Below, one piece after another: positions 1-11,695 of a stretch of 64,000 nucleotides of DNA; the stretch's first letter is position 1; each line of letters begins with the position of its first letter. The notes beneath the pieces were generated by a model. The model searched no databases and was not told the origin of the DNA. It saw only the letters and a list, made by a program, of their open reading frames with translations. Position numbers and translations under genes: made by a program. The stretch covers positions 310,001 through 374,000 of the forward strand of contig NZ_CP081862.1 of assembly GCF_019797765.1 (NCBI RefSeq), written 5' to 3'. The stretch comes from Cellulomonas sp. C5510. Its GTDB lineage: Bacteria > Actinomycetota > Actinomycetes > Actinomycetales > Cellulomonadaceae.

Positions 1-192
1 GTGAGGTCCCACCCGGTCATGTCGACGTGCCCCCTGGTGTCGCTGCGGTCGCGGGCCGGGCGCAGCACCCCGTGGACCCGGGGCCGGCCGGCCGGTTCGG
101 CCCCGCCGTGGTGGGGCAACCGCACCATGGTACGGAGTGCTCGCCGGTGCCGCGCGGCGGTCGCCCGCAGGGTGGACGTCTGCGACGTGCCG
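1..192. other. left-edge non-coding stretch
   Basis: This is sequence downstream of acs up to the window edge. I see no convincing gene, hairpin or repeat. The open frames crossing it are read-through of the frames opposite acs and carry no recognisable domain. Confidence 0.4.
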
Positions 193-2205
<2,013 letters not shown>

Positions 2206-2270
2206 GGGTGCCTCCAGCGCAACGACGTCGGTGCGGTTCGGGTGCGGACCGAGCGGCCCGCGCCCACCGC

Positions 2271-2292
2271 ACTCTAGTAGGACTTTCGTCCC
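2271..2292 (-). promoter_or_regulatory. acs promoter with GGGAC-N4-GTCC palindrome
   Basis: Read on the minus strand, GGGACGAAAGTCCT (2292-2279) is followed by TAGAGT (2276-2271), a good actinobacterial -10. The palindrome resembles the DosR/DevR box core GGGAC-N4-GTCCC with one mismatch. It lies where the -10/-35 spacer would be, so a bound factor would more likely repress than activate from this start site. The palindrome is directly visible; the regulator is inferred. Confidence 0.45.
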
Positions 2293-2314
2293 GTGCGCGG
2301 CGAGGCGGCGCAGG

Positions 2315-3649
2315 TCAGTCGCGGGGCAGCCACCGGCGACGGGCCGCCGCGAGGGTCAGCCCCGCGGCCAGCAGCAGCGCCCCGACGACGAACACCGTCC
2401 CGGAGGTCGCCGTCACGGTCGCCCGCGTCACCGACACCGACGTGCTGTCGGTGGCGAACCACCGGACGGTGTCCGCGTGCGTCGTCGCCGGCACGTACAG
2501 GTAGACGACGCCGACCACGGCCGTCACGAGACCGGCCGTCAGGGGCACCGCCGGCGTCCACAGCCCCAGTCCCAGGAGCAGCGCGAGGACCAGGACCCCC
2601 GCCGTCACCAGCACCACGCCCACCGGGTCGTACGACGCGTCCCAGCCCGGTGCCTGCACGCCGAGCACCCGCGACTGGCCCAGCACCGTCACCCACACAC
2701 CGACAGCGCCGAGCAGCAGCCCCACCAGGACGCCCAGCAGGTGCCGCCCGAGGCCGCCGCCCGGCCGGCGGGCCGGCTCCGGGCGCGGAGCCGGCGGCCC
2801 GGCACGGCGCGAGCGCACGGCCGCCGGTGCGCGGGTCCCGTCGTCCGTGCCGTCGTCCGGGACGGCCGCCGCCGGCAGCGCCCCGGCGGCGGGGGGCGAG
2901 GTGGGCGACGCGCCCGGGTCGCCGTACGGGACCGTGGCGTCCGACGGCCCCGTTCCGGGGAGGTCCGGCGACGCCGCCGGGGCCGCGCCGGCCGGGGTCG
3001 CCGTCGAACCCGCCACCGGGGTGTCGCCCGTCAGGGCGGTCGCCGCGCGGGCCTCGGCGATGCTGGTGCGCCGCACCGGCTCGGCGGGCCGGGCGGGCTC
3101 GGAGGCCGCGGCGGGGGCCGCAGCCGGCGCGGTGCCCGGCGCGGTGCCCGGCGCGGTGCCCGACGCCGGGGTCGTCGGCAGCGGAGCGGTCGGGGACCCG
3201 GTGCCGTCGGAGACCGTGGCCGTCGGACGGCTCGACGGGGACCCCCCGGGCAGGGCGGACGGCGCCGGCTCCTCCGGGGCGGGCGGGGTCGGCGCCGGGC
3301 GCGACGCCCGGTGGCCGGTCGTCCCGCGGGACACCGGCGGGGCGGCCGGACGGGCGGCCGGGGTCGTCCCCGGGGCCGGGCCCGTCGGCTCGGGCGAGCC
3401 CGCTCGGCCCGCCGCGTTCGTCGGCGTCGCCGAACCCGCCGCGTTCGCCGAGGCCGCCGAGCCCGCTGCGTTCGCGTCGCCGGTCCGGTCCTGAGCAGCC
3501 CCTGGACGGTCCTCCGGCGCGGTGCCCGCGTCGGGTCCCTCCGTCGCCGCCCGCTGGTCGCCCGCCGCGGCGGTGCGGTCCTCGGGCGCGGGCGCCGTCC
3601 CGGGCGTGTCCGTGCCGTCCTGCTGCTCCCGGTCCGGGGTGCTCGTCAT
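2315..3649 (-). CDS. Pro/Ala-rich protein with four C-terminal membrane segments
   Basis: Function not recognised. Of 444 residues, about the first 290 are low-complexity Ala/Pro/Thr/Gly/Asp, including repeated NAAGSA and [12 protein letters not shown] stretches, with a short basic RSRRAG patch before the membrane part. Residues from about 300 contain four hydrophobic stretches ([37 protein letters not shown]; a third around [17 protein letters not shown]; a fourth around [18 protein letters not shown]) ending in a basic RRRWLPRD tail. It is probably an inner-membrane protein with a long disordered cytoplasmic N-terminus. The ATG at 3649 is preceded by GGGAG. It lies about 150 bases downstream of the formate/nitrite carrier and may be co-transcribed. 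Confidence 0.7.
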   Translation of the reverse strand: MTSTPDREQQDGTDTPGTAPAPEDRTAAAGDQRAATEGPDAGTAPEDRPGAAQDRTGDANAAGSAASANAAGSATPTNAAGRAGSPEPTGPAPGTTPAARPAAPPVSRGTTGHRASRPAPTPPAPEEPAPSALPGGSPSSRPTATVSDGTGSPTAPLPTTPASGTAPGTAPGTAPAAAPAAASEPARPAEPVRRTSIAEARAATALTGDTPVAGSTATPAGAAPAASPDLPGTGPSDATVPYGDPGASPTSPPAAGALPAAAVPDDGTDDGTRAPAAVRSRRAGPPAPRPEPARRPGGGLGRHLLGVLVGLLLGAVGVWVTVLGQSRVLGVQAPGWDASYDPVGVVLVTAGVLVLALLLGLGLWTPAVPLTAGLVTAVVGVVYLYVPATTHADTVRWFATDSTSVSVTRATVTATSGTVFVVGALLLAAGLTLAAARRRWLPRD

Positions 3650-3796
3650 GGTCTGCTCCCTTGCCGTGCGGGGAGCGGCCGGCGCCGCCCGCTGCGCGTC
3701 TGCGCCGTCACCGGGACGGCCCTGATCCGTACGACGGTAGAGCGCAGCGCCGCGCCCCGCCGGGTGGGCGCGCCCGGGATGTCCGGATCGGGGGTG

Positions 3797-4669
3797 TCAG
3801 CGGATGCCGGCGGCCTCGGGCTCACGGGCCTGTCCGGCCCCCACCGGGGCCTCGGCCGCGACGGCGGGGTCGGTCTCGACGGGGACGCCTGCCGGGCGGG
3901 CCGGGCTCGCGGCTGCGACGTTCGCCGCGCCGACGAGCAGTCCCCCGCCGACGAGGTTGCCCAGCCCCACGAACAGCACGTTCCGGGCGAACTCGCCCAC
4001 CGTCGCCTCGGGCAGGCCACCCATGAGGCCGAGCGAGAACGTCGTCATGTTGGCGACGACGTGCTCGAAGCCCGAGGTGATGAAGACCATCACGCAGGCG
4101 AAGATCACGATGATCTTCGCGACCTCGTTCTGCAGCCGGCCCGCGCACCAGATGGCCAGGCAGACCATGAGGTTGCACATCACGCCGCGGAAGAACAGCT
4201 CGGTGCCGGTCTCGTGCGCCTTGTGCTCGACCATCGTCGCGATCATGCGACCCGCCGGGGTGCCGGGGCCCATCGCCCCGGAGAGATGGAGGATCGCGGC
4301 GAGCACGACGGCGCCCAGCAGGTTGCCGGTGAGGCACGCCAGCAGCGTGACGCCGGCCCGGGCCCACGAGATCGTGCCGCGCAGCGCGCCCTGGGTGAAG
4401 ACCATCATCCCGGAGGTCGCGAGCTCGCCGCCGGCCACGACGACGATGGTCAGGGCGACCCCGAACACCAGCCCCTGCACCAGCGGTGTGAACCCGGAGC
4501 CCGCGTCGGCGAGCGGGCCGCCGGCGGTCGCCATGATGACGACGCCCAGGCCGATGTAGGCCCCGGCGAGCATGGTGTTCACCAGGTACACGCCGGGCCG
4601 GCGGGCGAGGTCGGTCTTCGTCCGGGCCGCGTGCGTCTGGTAGTCGAGGGCCTCGGCCACGGTCAGCAT
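3797..4669 (-). CDS. formate/nitrite transporter (FocA/NirC family)
   Basis: A pentameric channel-type carrier for formate, nitrite or related monovalent anions in the cytoplasmic membrane. The protein shows the family's six hydrophobic segments, with conserved stretches such as NTMLAGAYIGLG and GNLLGA, the repeat-type GVMCNLMVCLA, and GFEHVVANMTTFSLGL near the cytoplasmic gate. I start at the ATG at 4669, where homology begins (MLTVAEALDYQ). An in-frame GTG at 4732 overlaps the rlmC stop by four bases and would add 21 unrelated residues; coupling from there cannot be excluded. The substrate cannot be read from sequence. A partner enzyme such as pyruvate formate-lyase or nitrite reductase is not in the window. 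The C-terminal 35 residues are Ala/Pro-rich and probably disordered. Confidence 0.9.
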   Translation of the reverse strand: MLTVAEALDYQTHAARTKTDLARRPGVYLVNTMLAGAYIGLGVVIMATAGGPLADAGSGFTPLVQGLVFGVALTIVVVAGGELATSGMMVFTQGALRGTISWARAGVTLLACLTGNLLGAVVLAAILHLSGAMGPGTPAGRMIATMVEHKAHETGTELFFRGVMCNLMVCLAIWCAGRLQNEVAKIIVIFACVMVFITSGFEHVVANMTTFSLGLMGGLPEATVGEFARNVLFVGLGNLVGGGLLVGAANVAAASPARPAGVPVETDPAVAAEAPVGAGQAREPEAAGIR

Positions 4670-4728
4670 GTGCCCCAGGGTCCCCTGCGCAGCGGGCCGA
4701 GACGTGGGACGAAAGGCACGCCGCCGCG

Positions 4729-5850
4729 TCACCGGGAGAGCGCGACGACCACCTCGTAGTGACCGGTCTGCGGGAACATGTCCAGCAGCTGCGCCCGCCG
4801 GGGCCGCAGCGACGGCATCGCGGCGAGGTCCCGGGCGAGTGACGCGGCGTTGCAGGACGAGTAGACGACGTCCCGCACGCCCGACGCCTCCAGCCAGCCG
4901 GCCAGGGCCGGGCCGATCCCGCGCCGCGGCGGGTTCACCACGACCAGGTCGGGGGGCTCGGCGGCGGCGAGGGCGAACGCGGTCGCGTCGCCGGCCTCGA
5001 ACCGCACGCCGGCCAGCCCGAGGTCGGCGCTGCTCTGGCGCGCGCTGGCGACGGCCTCAGCGCTGGTCTCGATGCCGACGACCTCCCGGCCCGGGCGTGC
5101 GACGTGCAGCGCGAAGCCCCCGACACCGCAGTACAGGTCCCACACCCGGGCCGGACCGGCGGCGTCCACCCAGTCGCGACCCGTCCGGTACAGCGCGGCG
5201 GCGACGTCGGTGTTCGTCTGGAAGAAGCTCTGCGGCCGCAGGTGCAGGTCCACGTCGTTCACGTGCATCCGCAGGGTCGCGCGCTCGGTCAGCACGACCT
5301 CCTCGGGGCCCTCGAGGACCGCCTTGTGCTCCGGCAGCAGGTTCGCGGAGACGACGACCGCGCGCGGCAGGGCGGCCAGCAGCCACGGCAGGTGCTTGCG
5401 CAGGCGCGGCAGCGCCTCCGTCGAGCGCAGCACGAACCGCAGCATCAGCTCGTCGTCCGGTGACTGCGTGACCAGGACGTACTTCAGCTCGCCGCGCCGC
5501 GTCGGGACGTCGTACGGCACCAGCCGCGCGAGGCCGATGAGCTCCGCGACCACCGGCAGCGCGGCCTGCAGCGACGCCGGGTACAGGCCGCAGTCCCGCA
5601 GGTCGACGCCCGCGCCGCCGGGATCGAGGATCCCCAGCGTCGGCGCGTCGACCGTGCCGCCGACGGCGAGCTTCGCCTTGTTGCGGAACCCGGACTCGGC
5701 GCTCGCCACCGGCGGCAGCCACTCGGGCCGCCCGGCCGGCGCGAGCAGCTCCCGGCAGCGCTCCTGCTTCGCGGCGAGCTGGTCGGCGTAGGACAGCTCG
5801 ATGAGGGTGCAGGAACGGCACCGGGCGGCGTCGTAGTGGTGGCACTGCAC
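4729..5850 (-). CDS. rlmC: 23S rRNA (uracil-C5)-methyltransferase RlmC
   Basis: SAM-dependent 5-methylation of a uridine in 23S rRNA. The 373-residue protein matches the RlmC/RumB subgroup along its length. An N-terminal iron-sulfur cysteine set (C3, C11, C14 and the Cys in RDCGLYP) is followed by RNKAKLAVGG, the QSFFQTN motif, the SAM loop DLYCGVGGFALH, VVNPPRRGIG, and the catalytic YSSCNAASLARDL near the C-terminus. It lacks the TRAM domain of RlmD. The GTG start at 5850 has TAGGAT exactly six bases upstream, so it is probably translated leaderless. It overlaps the possible extended start of the downstream transporter. Confidence 0.93.
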   Translation of the reverse strand: MQCHHYDAARCRSCTLIELSYADQLAAKQERCRELLAPAGRPEWLPPVASAESGFRNKAKLAVGGTVDAPTLGILDPGGAGVDLRDCGLYPASLQAALPVVAELIGLARLVPYDVPTRRGELKYVLVTQSPDDELMLRFVLRSTEALPRLRKHLPWLLAALPRAVVVSANLLPEHKAVLEGPEEVVLTERATLRMHVNDVDLHLRPQSFFQTNTDVAAALYRTGRDWVDAAGPARVWDLYCGVGGFALHVARPGREVVGIETSAEAVASARQSSADLGLAGVRFEAGDATAFALAAAEPPDLVVVNPPRRGIGPALAGWLEASGVRDVVYSSCNAASLARDLAAMPSLRPRRAQLLDMFPQTGHYEVVVALSR

Positions 5851-5862
5851 CTCGCGATCCTA
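5851..5862 (-). promoter_or_regulatory. leaderless -10 element of rlmC
   Basis: On the minus strand TAGGAT lies at 5862-5857, then six bases, then the GTG start. No ribosome-binding site fits in this interval, so transcription probably begins at or next to the start codon. Confidence 0.5.
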
Positions 5863-5913
5863 CGGTCGGGCCCCGCTCGTCGCCCGGCCCGTCGTTCCGC
5901 CCGGGAGCCCTCG

Positions 5914-7356
<1,443 letters not shown>

Positions 7357-7678
7357 GGAGCCAGTGTGGCGCGGATCACCTCACCTCGCGCGGACCACCC
7401 TGCGCCCCCGCCGCCCCCCGCGCCCCCGGCTCCGCAGCCCACCCGCGCCCCCCGCGGTCCTCGCGCAGCCCCTCCCGCACGCTCGTCGCGTCGAGATGCC
7501 AGGACGCGCCCGGGGTCGCAGCCGGCCGCCCGGCGTGTCCTGGACTCTCGACGGACAGACGGACAGACGGAGGGGCAGACGGACGGAGGGGCGGACGGAC
7601 GGAGGGGCGGACGGGCGGGCGGGCGGGCGGACGCGGGGCCGGGCCGAGGTCCGGTCCGGGCGTTCGTAGGGTGGGGCC
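7357..7678. repeat. intergenic region with G-rich short tandem repeats
   Basis: This 322-base gap separates divergent malic-enzyme and Fic-like genes. The left part is C-rich with no clear signal. About 7552-7640 is a run of short imperfect repeats built on GACGGA, GACAGA and GGCGGAC, including three spaced copies of ACGGAGGGG, ending in GGGCGGGCGGGCGGGC. The right end holds TAGGGT (7667-7672), six bases before the GTG of the Fic-like gene, consistent with a leaderless promoter. No open frame here looks coding. Confidence 0.6.
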
Positions 7679-8530
7679 GTGACCGGCGACCCCCTCGTGC
7701 CCCTGCTGGACCTGCCCGGTGTCCGGGACGCCGTCGACCGGGCGCGGGTCGCGTGCGAGGAGCTGCGCTGGCACGAGGCGTTCCGGCGCCGCTGGCGTGA
7801 GGTCCGCGCGGAGGCGGACCTGCGTGCCGCGCGCGCGAGCGCAGCGGTGGACGGCGCCCCGGTCCCGCTGAGCGCCGTGCGCGCGCTCGCGACCGGGTCC
7901 GGCCCGGGCGGCGTCGACGGCGCGCAGCGGGTGGCCGGGGGGTCGCTGCGGGCGACGGTGCTGGCCGCGGGCTGGCGGCCGGACCTCGGCGGACCGTCGT
8001 CGGCGACCCTCCCGCCGCTGGGTCACGTCCTGGCGCGCCTGCACACCGCGGCCGGCGCCGGGTGGCTGCCCTCCGAGGACCTGGGCCGGGTGCGTGGACC
8101 CGGGGTCGCGCCCCGGGACCTGGGCGGGCTCGGCCCGGCGCCCGACGGGGCCGAGGTCGCCGAGCGGCTCGCCCTGCTGACGCGCACCGTCGCCGCGACC
8201 CGCGCCCCGGGGCTCGTGGTCGCCGCGGTCGTGCACGGGGAGCTGCTCGCCCTGCGCCCGTTCGCGGCGGGCAACGGGGTGGTCACCCGGGCCGCGGCCC
8301 GGCTGCTGCTGACGACCGGCGGGCTCGACCCCACGGGGGCGGTCGTCCCGGAGGTCGCGTGGGAGGCCGCGGTACCGCGCTACCTGTCCGCGGCGGCACG
8401 GTTCGCGACGGGCTCGGCGGACGGCGTGGCCGCGTGGCTGACCGGCTGCGCCGACGCGGTCGTCCGGGGCGCCGCCGAGGGGCGGGTCGTGGCCGATGCT
8501 GTGCTGGCTGGTCGACTCGGTCCGGTCTGA
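7679..8530 (+). CDS. Fic-like protein with altered active-site motif
   Basis: Fic proteins usually transfer AMP from ATP to target hydroxyls. This 283-residue protein has the fold's core helix pair: VVHGELLALRPFAAGNG at about 184-200, then VVTRAAARLLL. The canonical motif is HPFxxGNGRxxR. Here the catalytic His is Arg (R193) and the Arg after GNG is Val, so AMP transfer by the usual mechanism is unlikely. SAAVDG (54-59) resembles the N-terminal inhibitory SxxxEG helix with Asp for Glu. The GTG start is set by a TAGGGT element six bases upstream. It may be a structural or binding descendant of the family. Family call is moderately sure, activity unknown. Confidence 0.7.
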   Translation: MTGDPLVPLLDLPGVRDAVDRARVACEELRWHEAFRRRWREVRAEADLRAARASAAVDGAPVPLSAVRALATGSGPGGVDGAQRVAGGSLRATVLAAGWRPDLGGPSSATLPPLGHVLARLHTAAGAGWLPSEDLGRVRGPGVAPRDLGGLGPAPDGAEVAERLALLTRTVAATRAPGLVVAAVVHGELLALRPFAAGNGVVTRAAARLLLTTGGLDPTGAVVPEVAWEAAVPRYLSAAARFATGSADGVAAWLTGCADAVVRGAAEGRVVADAVLAGRLGPV

Positions 8531-8576
8531 CGGTGGCAGCGGCCGCAACCCTCACGTCACGTTAGAGTTCTCCCTC

Positions 8577-10100
8577 GTGCCCACGCCCCGCCCTGCCGCC
8601 GCGCTCCCCGTCGTCCCCGAGGCGGACGCCGCCCACTCCGTCCGGGCGGCCCTGCGCTCGCCCCGCCGCCTGCGCACGGAGGTGCTGGCGGGGCTCGTCG
8701 TCGCGCTCGCCCTGATCCCCGAGGCCATCTCGTTCTCGATCCTGGCGGGGGTCGACCCGCGCGTCGGGCTGTTCAGCTCGTTCGTCATGGCGGTGTCGCT
8801 GGCGTTCCTCGGAGGGCGCCCGGCCATGATCTCCGCCGCCACCGGTGCGGTCGCCCTGGTCATCGCGCCGGTCGCCCGCGACCACGGCCTCGACTACGTG
8901 CTGGCGACGGTGGTGCTCGCCGGGGTCCTCCAGGTGGTGCTCGGCGTGGCCGGCGTCGCGCGTCTGATGCGCTTCATCCCGCGGTCGGTGATGGTCGGGT
9001 TCGTCAACGCGCTCGCCGTGCTCATCCTCCTGGCCCAGCTCCCGCACCTCGTCGACGTGCCCTGGGCGGTGTACCCGCTGGTCGCGGCGGGCCTCGCGAT
9101 CATCGTGCTGCTGCCGCGGGTCACCACCGTGGTCCCCGCCCCGCTGGTCGCGATCCTCGTGCTGTCCGTCGTGGTCGCGGTGGCCGGGCTGCGCGTGCCG
9201 GAGGTGCGCGACGAGGGCGCCCTGCCGGACAGCCTGCCGTCGCTGCTGTGGCCGGACGTCCCGCTGGACCTCGAGACGCTGCGCATCATCGCGCCGTACG
9301 CGCTCGGCATGGCGCTGGTCGGCCTGCTCGAGTCCCTGATGACCGCCAAGCTCGTGGACGACGTGACCGACACCCACTCGGACAAGACCCGGGAGGCGTG
9401 GGGCCAGGGGGTGGCGAACGTGCTGTCCGGCCTGTTCGGGGGCATGGGCGGCTGCGCGATGATCGGCCAGACGATGATCAACGTGAAGGCGTCGGGCGCC
9501 CGCACCCGGATCTCGACGTTCCTGGCGGGGGCGTTCCTGCTCGTGCTCGTCGTCGGGCTGGGCGACGTCGTGGGGACGATCCCGATGGCGGCGCTCGTGG
9601 CGGTGATGGTGATGGTGTCCGTCGCGACGTTCGACTGGCACTCGGTGCGGCCGTCGACGCTGCGCCGCATGCCCCGCAGCGAGACGGCGGTCATGCTGGT
9701 GACCGTCGCGGTGGTGGTGGCGACGCACAACCTGGCCTACGGCGTGGTGGCGGGGGTCCTCACGGCGACGCTGCTGTTCGCCCGCCGGGTCGCCCACCTG
9801 ACGACGGTCACCCGGCTCGAGGCCCCGGACGCCGACGGCGCGCGGGTGTACGCGGTGGCGGGGGAGCTGTTCTTCGCGTCGTCGAACGACCTCGTCTACC
9901 AGTTCGACTACGACGGGGACCCGGACCGCGTGGTCGTCGACCTGTCGCGTGCGTACGTCTGGGACGCGTCCACCGTCGCCGCGCTCGACGCGATCGTGAC
10001 GAAGTACGGCCGGAAGGGGAAGTCCGTGCGGATCGTCGGGCTCGACGAGGACAGCGCGCGCCGGCACAGCCGCCTGGCCGGGAGGCTCGGCAGCCACTGA
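8577..10100 (+). CDS. SulP-family anion transporter with STAS domain
   Basis: A membrane carrier of the SulP/SLC26 family; substrates in the family include sulfate, bicarbonate and other oxyanions. The 507-residue protein begins with a short cytoplasmic tail, then about ten or more hydrophobic segments. These include the family signature region LIPEAISFSILAGVDPRVGLFSS and GCAMIGQTMINVKASGARTRIS. A STAS domain follows from about residue 415 (VYAVAGELFFASSNDL, VVVDLSRAYVWDASTVAALD). The GTG at 8577 is chosen because it lies eight bases after TAGAGT with no ribosome site, again pointing to a leaderless transcript; an upstream ATG at 8496 overlaps the Fic-like gene. Substrate is open; proximity to arsenic and phosphate genes makes oxyanion transport plausible but is not evidence. 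Confidence 0.92.
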   Translation: MPTPRPAAALPVVPEADAAHSVRAALRSPRRLRTEVLAGLVVALALIPEAISFSILAGVDPRVGLFSSFVMAVSLAFLGGRPAMISAATGAVALVIAPVARDHGLDYVLATVVLAGVLQVVLGVAGVARLMRFIPRSVMVGFVNALAVLILLAQLPHLVDVPWAVYPLVAAGLAIIVLLPRVTTVVPAPLVAILVLSVVVAVAGLRVPEVRDEGALPDSLPSLLWPDVPLDLETLRIIAPYALGMALVGLLESLMTAKLVDDVTDTHSDKTREAWGQGVANVLSGLFGGMGGCAMIGQTMINVKASGARTRISTFLAGAFLLVLVVGLGDVVGTIPMAALVAVMVMVSVATFDWHSVRPSTLRRMPRSETAVMLVTVAVVVATHNLAYGVVAGVLTATLLFARRVAHLTTVTRLEAPDADGARVYAVAGELFFASSNDLVYQFDYDGDPDRVVVDLSRAYVWDASTVAALDAIVTKYGRKGKSVRIVGLDEDSARRHSRLAGRLGSH

Positions 10101-10122
10101 GGCCCGCGGCCGGCCGTGCCGT

Positions 10123-10503
10123 TCAGCGGGTGGCGCGGCCCAGGTGCGCGCCGAGGTGGCTGCCGAGGTCGGCGACCGCCTCGGGCACCAGCGTGTAGTA
10201 CGCCCAGACGCCGCGCTTCTCGCGGGTGACGAAGCCCGCCTCGGTGAGCACCTTCAGGTGGTGCGACACCGTCGGCTGCGAGAGCCCGACGGGCTCGGTG
10301 AGGTCGCAGACGCACGCCTCGCCGCCCTCGTGCGCGGCGAGGATCGACAGCAGGCGCAGGCGCGCCGGGTCGGCGAGCGCCTTGAGGGTGCGCGCGGTGC
10401 GCTCGGCGTCCTCGGCGTCCATCGTCGCGCCGGTGACCGGGGTGCAGCACGCGCCCGCCCGGGCCGCGGGGCTCGGAGCGACGGGGAGCAGGTCCAGGGC
10501 CAT
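10123..10503 (-). CDS. arsR: ArsR-family arsenic-responsive repressor
   Basis: A winged-helix repressor of 126 residues that should bind the divergent arsM promoter and its own. It has a C64-V-C66 pair in the ACVCDL helix and an adjacent CC pair at 19-20. That layout resembles the Corynebacterium glutamicum ArsR arsenite site, which uses an N-terminal Cys pair plus one Cys near the recognition helix. The helix-turn-helix reads LSQPTVSHHLKVL. I start at the ATG at 10503: TACGAT lies six bases upstream and operator 1 covers the -35 region. The longer frame from 10551 would run through that operator. Confidence 0.92.
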   Translation of the reverse strand: MALDLLPVAPSPAARAGACCTPVTGATMDAEDAERTARTLKALADPARLRLLSILAAHEGGEACVCDLTEPVGLSQPTVSHHLKVLTEAGFVTREKRGVWAYYTLVPEAVADLGSHLGAHLGRATR

Positions 10504-10609
10504 GACCCGATCGTAGTCCGGCGATCGACCGACGTCGATATTGACAGCCATCGATCTCCCGCGTCACACTCCATCCCATCGACACACGTCGATGGGATGG
10601 AGGAGAGTC
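10504..10609. promoter_or_regulatory. divergent arsR/arsM promoters with two ArsR operators
   Basis: Two perfect ATCGAC-N4-GTCGAT palindromes lie at 10524-10539 and 10578-10593. The first overlaps the -35 region of the leaderless arsR promoter (TACGAT at 10515-10510 on the minus strand). The second sits just after TTGACA (10541-10546) and a CACACT -10 candidate (10565-10570) that would serve arsM, so it would block initiation there. The second palindrome extends outward into perfect 13-base arms (10571-10583 and 10588-10600) that abut the arsM ribosome site GGAGGAG, so the leader RNA could also fold into a strong hairpin. Confidence 0.75.
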
Positions 10610-11395
10610 ATGACGCAGGACATCCGGGAGCAGGTGCGGGCGAGGTACGCGCTCGCGGCGGTGCAGGGCAGCGGGGACGCCGGCTGCTGCGGCGGGGGCG
10701 CGACGGACGCGGTCGGGGGCTGCGGGCCCCAGGACCTCGTCATCGACGACAGGTTCGGGTCGGCGCTCTACGCCGCCGAGGACGCCGACGCGGTGCCGCC
10801 GGAGGCGCTCGCGGCCTCGCTCGGCTGCGGGAACCCGCTGGTGGTGGCCGAGCTGCGCGAGGGCGAGCGGGTGCTGGACCTCGGGTCCGGCGGCGGCATC
10901 GACGTGCTGCTCTCCGCCCGGCGCGTCGGCCCCACGGGCTTCGCCTACGGGGTCGACATGACCGACGAGATGCTCGCACTGGCGCGCGCGAACGCCGAGC
11001 GGGCCGGGGCGACGAACGTCGAGTTCCGCCGCGGCACGATCGAGGACCTGCCTCTCGACGACGCGACGGTCGACGTCGTCATCTCGAACTGCGTGGTCAA
11101 CCTGTCGCCCGACAAGCCCGCAGTGCTGGCCGAGGCGTTCCGCGTGCTCGTACCCGGTGGGCGGGTCGGCATCTCCGACGTCGTCGCCGAGGACCGCCTC
11201 ACGCCCGGGGAGCGCGCCGAGCGCGGGTCGTACGTCGGCTGCATCGCCGGTGCCCTGTCGCGCACGGAGTACCTGCGCGGCCTGGCGGCGGCGGGCTTCG
11301 TCGACGCCGAGGTCACGTTCACGCACCCGGTGGCGGACGGCATGCACGGTGCCGTGGTGCGTGCCCGCAAGCCCGAGCAGCCCGAGGAGTCGTGA
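10610..11395 (+). CDS. arsM: arsenite methyltransferase ArsM
   Basis: Methylates As(III) with SAM, giving methylarsenite and further methylated products. The 261-residue protein shows the SAM loop [20 protein letters not shown], the VDMTDEML acidic loop, and the conserved cysteines: C73 in LGCGNP, C161 in [12 protein letters not shown] and C211 in GCIAGAL. Extra N-terminal Cys (C26, C27, C38) sit in a Gly-rich stretch. The ATG at 10610 follows GGAGGAG closely. An upstream in-frame ATG (10541) would lie inside the promoter. Its stop overlaps the start of the next small gene (TGATG), so the two are translationally coupled. Confidence 0.93.
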   Translation: MTQDIREQVRARYALAAVQGSGDAGCCGGGATDAVGGCGPQDLVIDDRFGSALYAAEDADAVPPEALAASLGCGNPLVVAELREGERVLDLGSGGGIDVLLSARRVGPTGFAYGVDMTDEMLALARANAERAGATNVEFRRGTIEDLPLDDATVDVVISNCVVNLSPDKPAVLAEAFRVLVPGGRVGISDVVAEDRLTPGERAERGSYVGCIAGALSRTEYLRGLAAAGFVDAEVTFTHPVADGMHGAVVRARKPEQPEES

Positions 11396-11604
11396 TGCAC
11401 CCGGACCTGTCCCTGACCGCCTACCGCCAGCACGAGCGGGAGGTCGTGCGCGACGCCGAGCTGCGGCGCCGGGCGAGGGAGTGCCCGGGCTGCGTGGTCC
11501 GCGCCCGGCACCGCCTGCGCGCGGAGCTGGCGCTGCTCGGGACGCGCCTCACCGGGCGCACCGCCCGGCCGGCTTCGGTGGTGCCGGCCTGCTGCCCCGC
11601 CTGA
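11395..11604 (+). CDS. 69-residue Cys-containing protein coupled to arsM
   Basis: Not recognised. The ATG overlaps the arsM stop as TGATG, so translation is almost certainly coupled. The protein is strongly basic and probably helical ([20 protein letters not shown]), with a CPGC pair at 30-33 and a C-terminal PACCPA. Four cysteines, two as CxxC and two adjacent, could bind a thiophilic metal(loid) such as As(III), or zinc. There is no signal peptide or membrane segment. A role as arsenite donor to ArsM or as a small regulator is speculation from position and cysteines. Confidence 0.72.
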   Translation: MHPDLSLTAYRQHEREVVRDAELRRRARECPGCVVRARHRLRAELALLGTRLTGRTARPASVVPACCPA

Positions 11605-11659
11605 GAGGCGTCCCGCCGGCGTGAGACGTAGGTCCCTGGAGGACGGCGCCCGGTGCTCC

Positions 11660-11695
11660 TACGTTTCGATCATGGTTGATTCAACCCCGGTTGAA
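11660..11695 (+). promoter_or_regulatory. leaderless promoter and operator of second arsR
   Basis: TACGTT (11660-11665) lies six bases before the ATG at 11672. Three alternating GGTTGA half-sites follow within codons 1-8: GGTTGA at 11674-11679, its complement TCAACC at 11681-11686, and GGTTGAA at 11689-11695. The last two form a perfect seven-base-arm palindrome with a two-base centre. Such a site downstream of the start point would block RNA polymerase and suggests autorepression. The arrangement is directly visible; binding by this ArsR is inferred. Confidence 0.6.
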
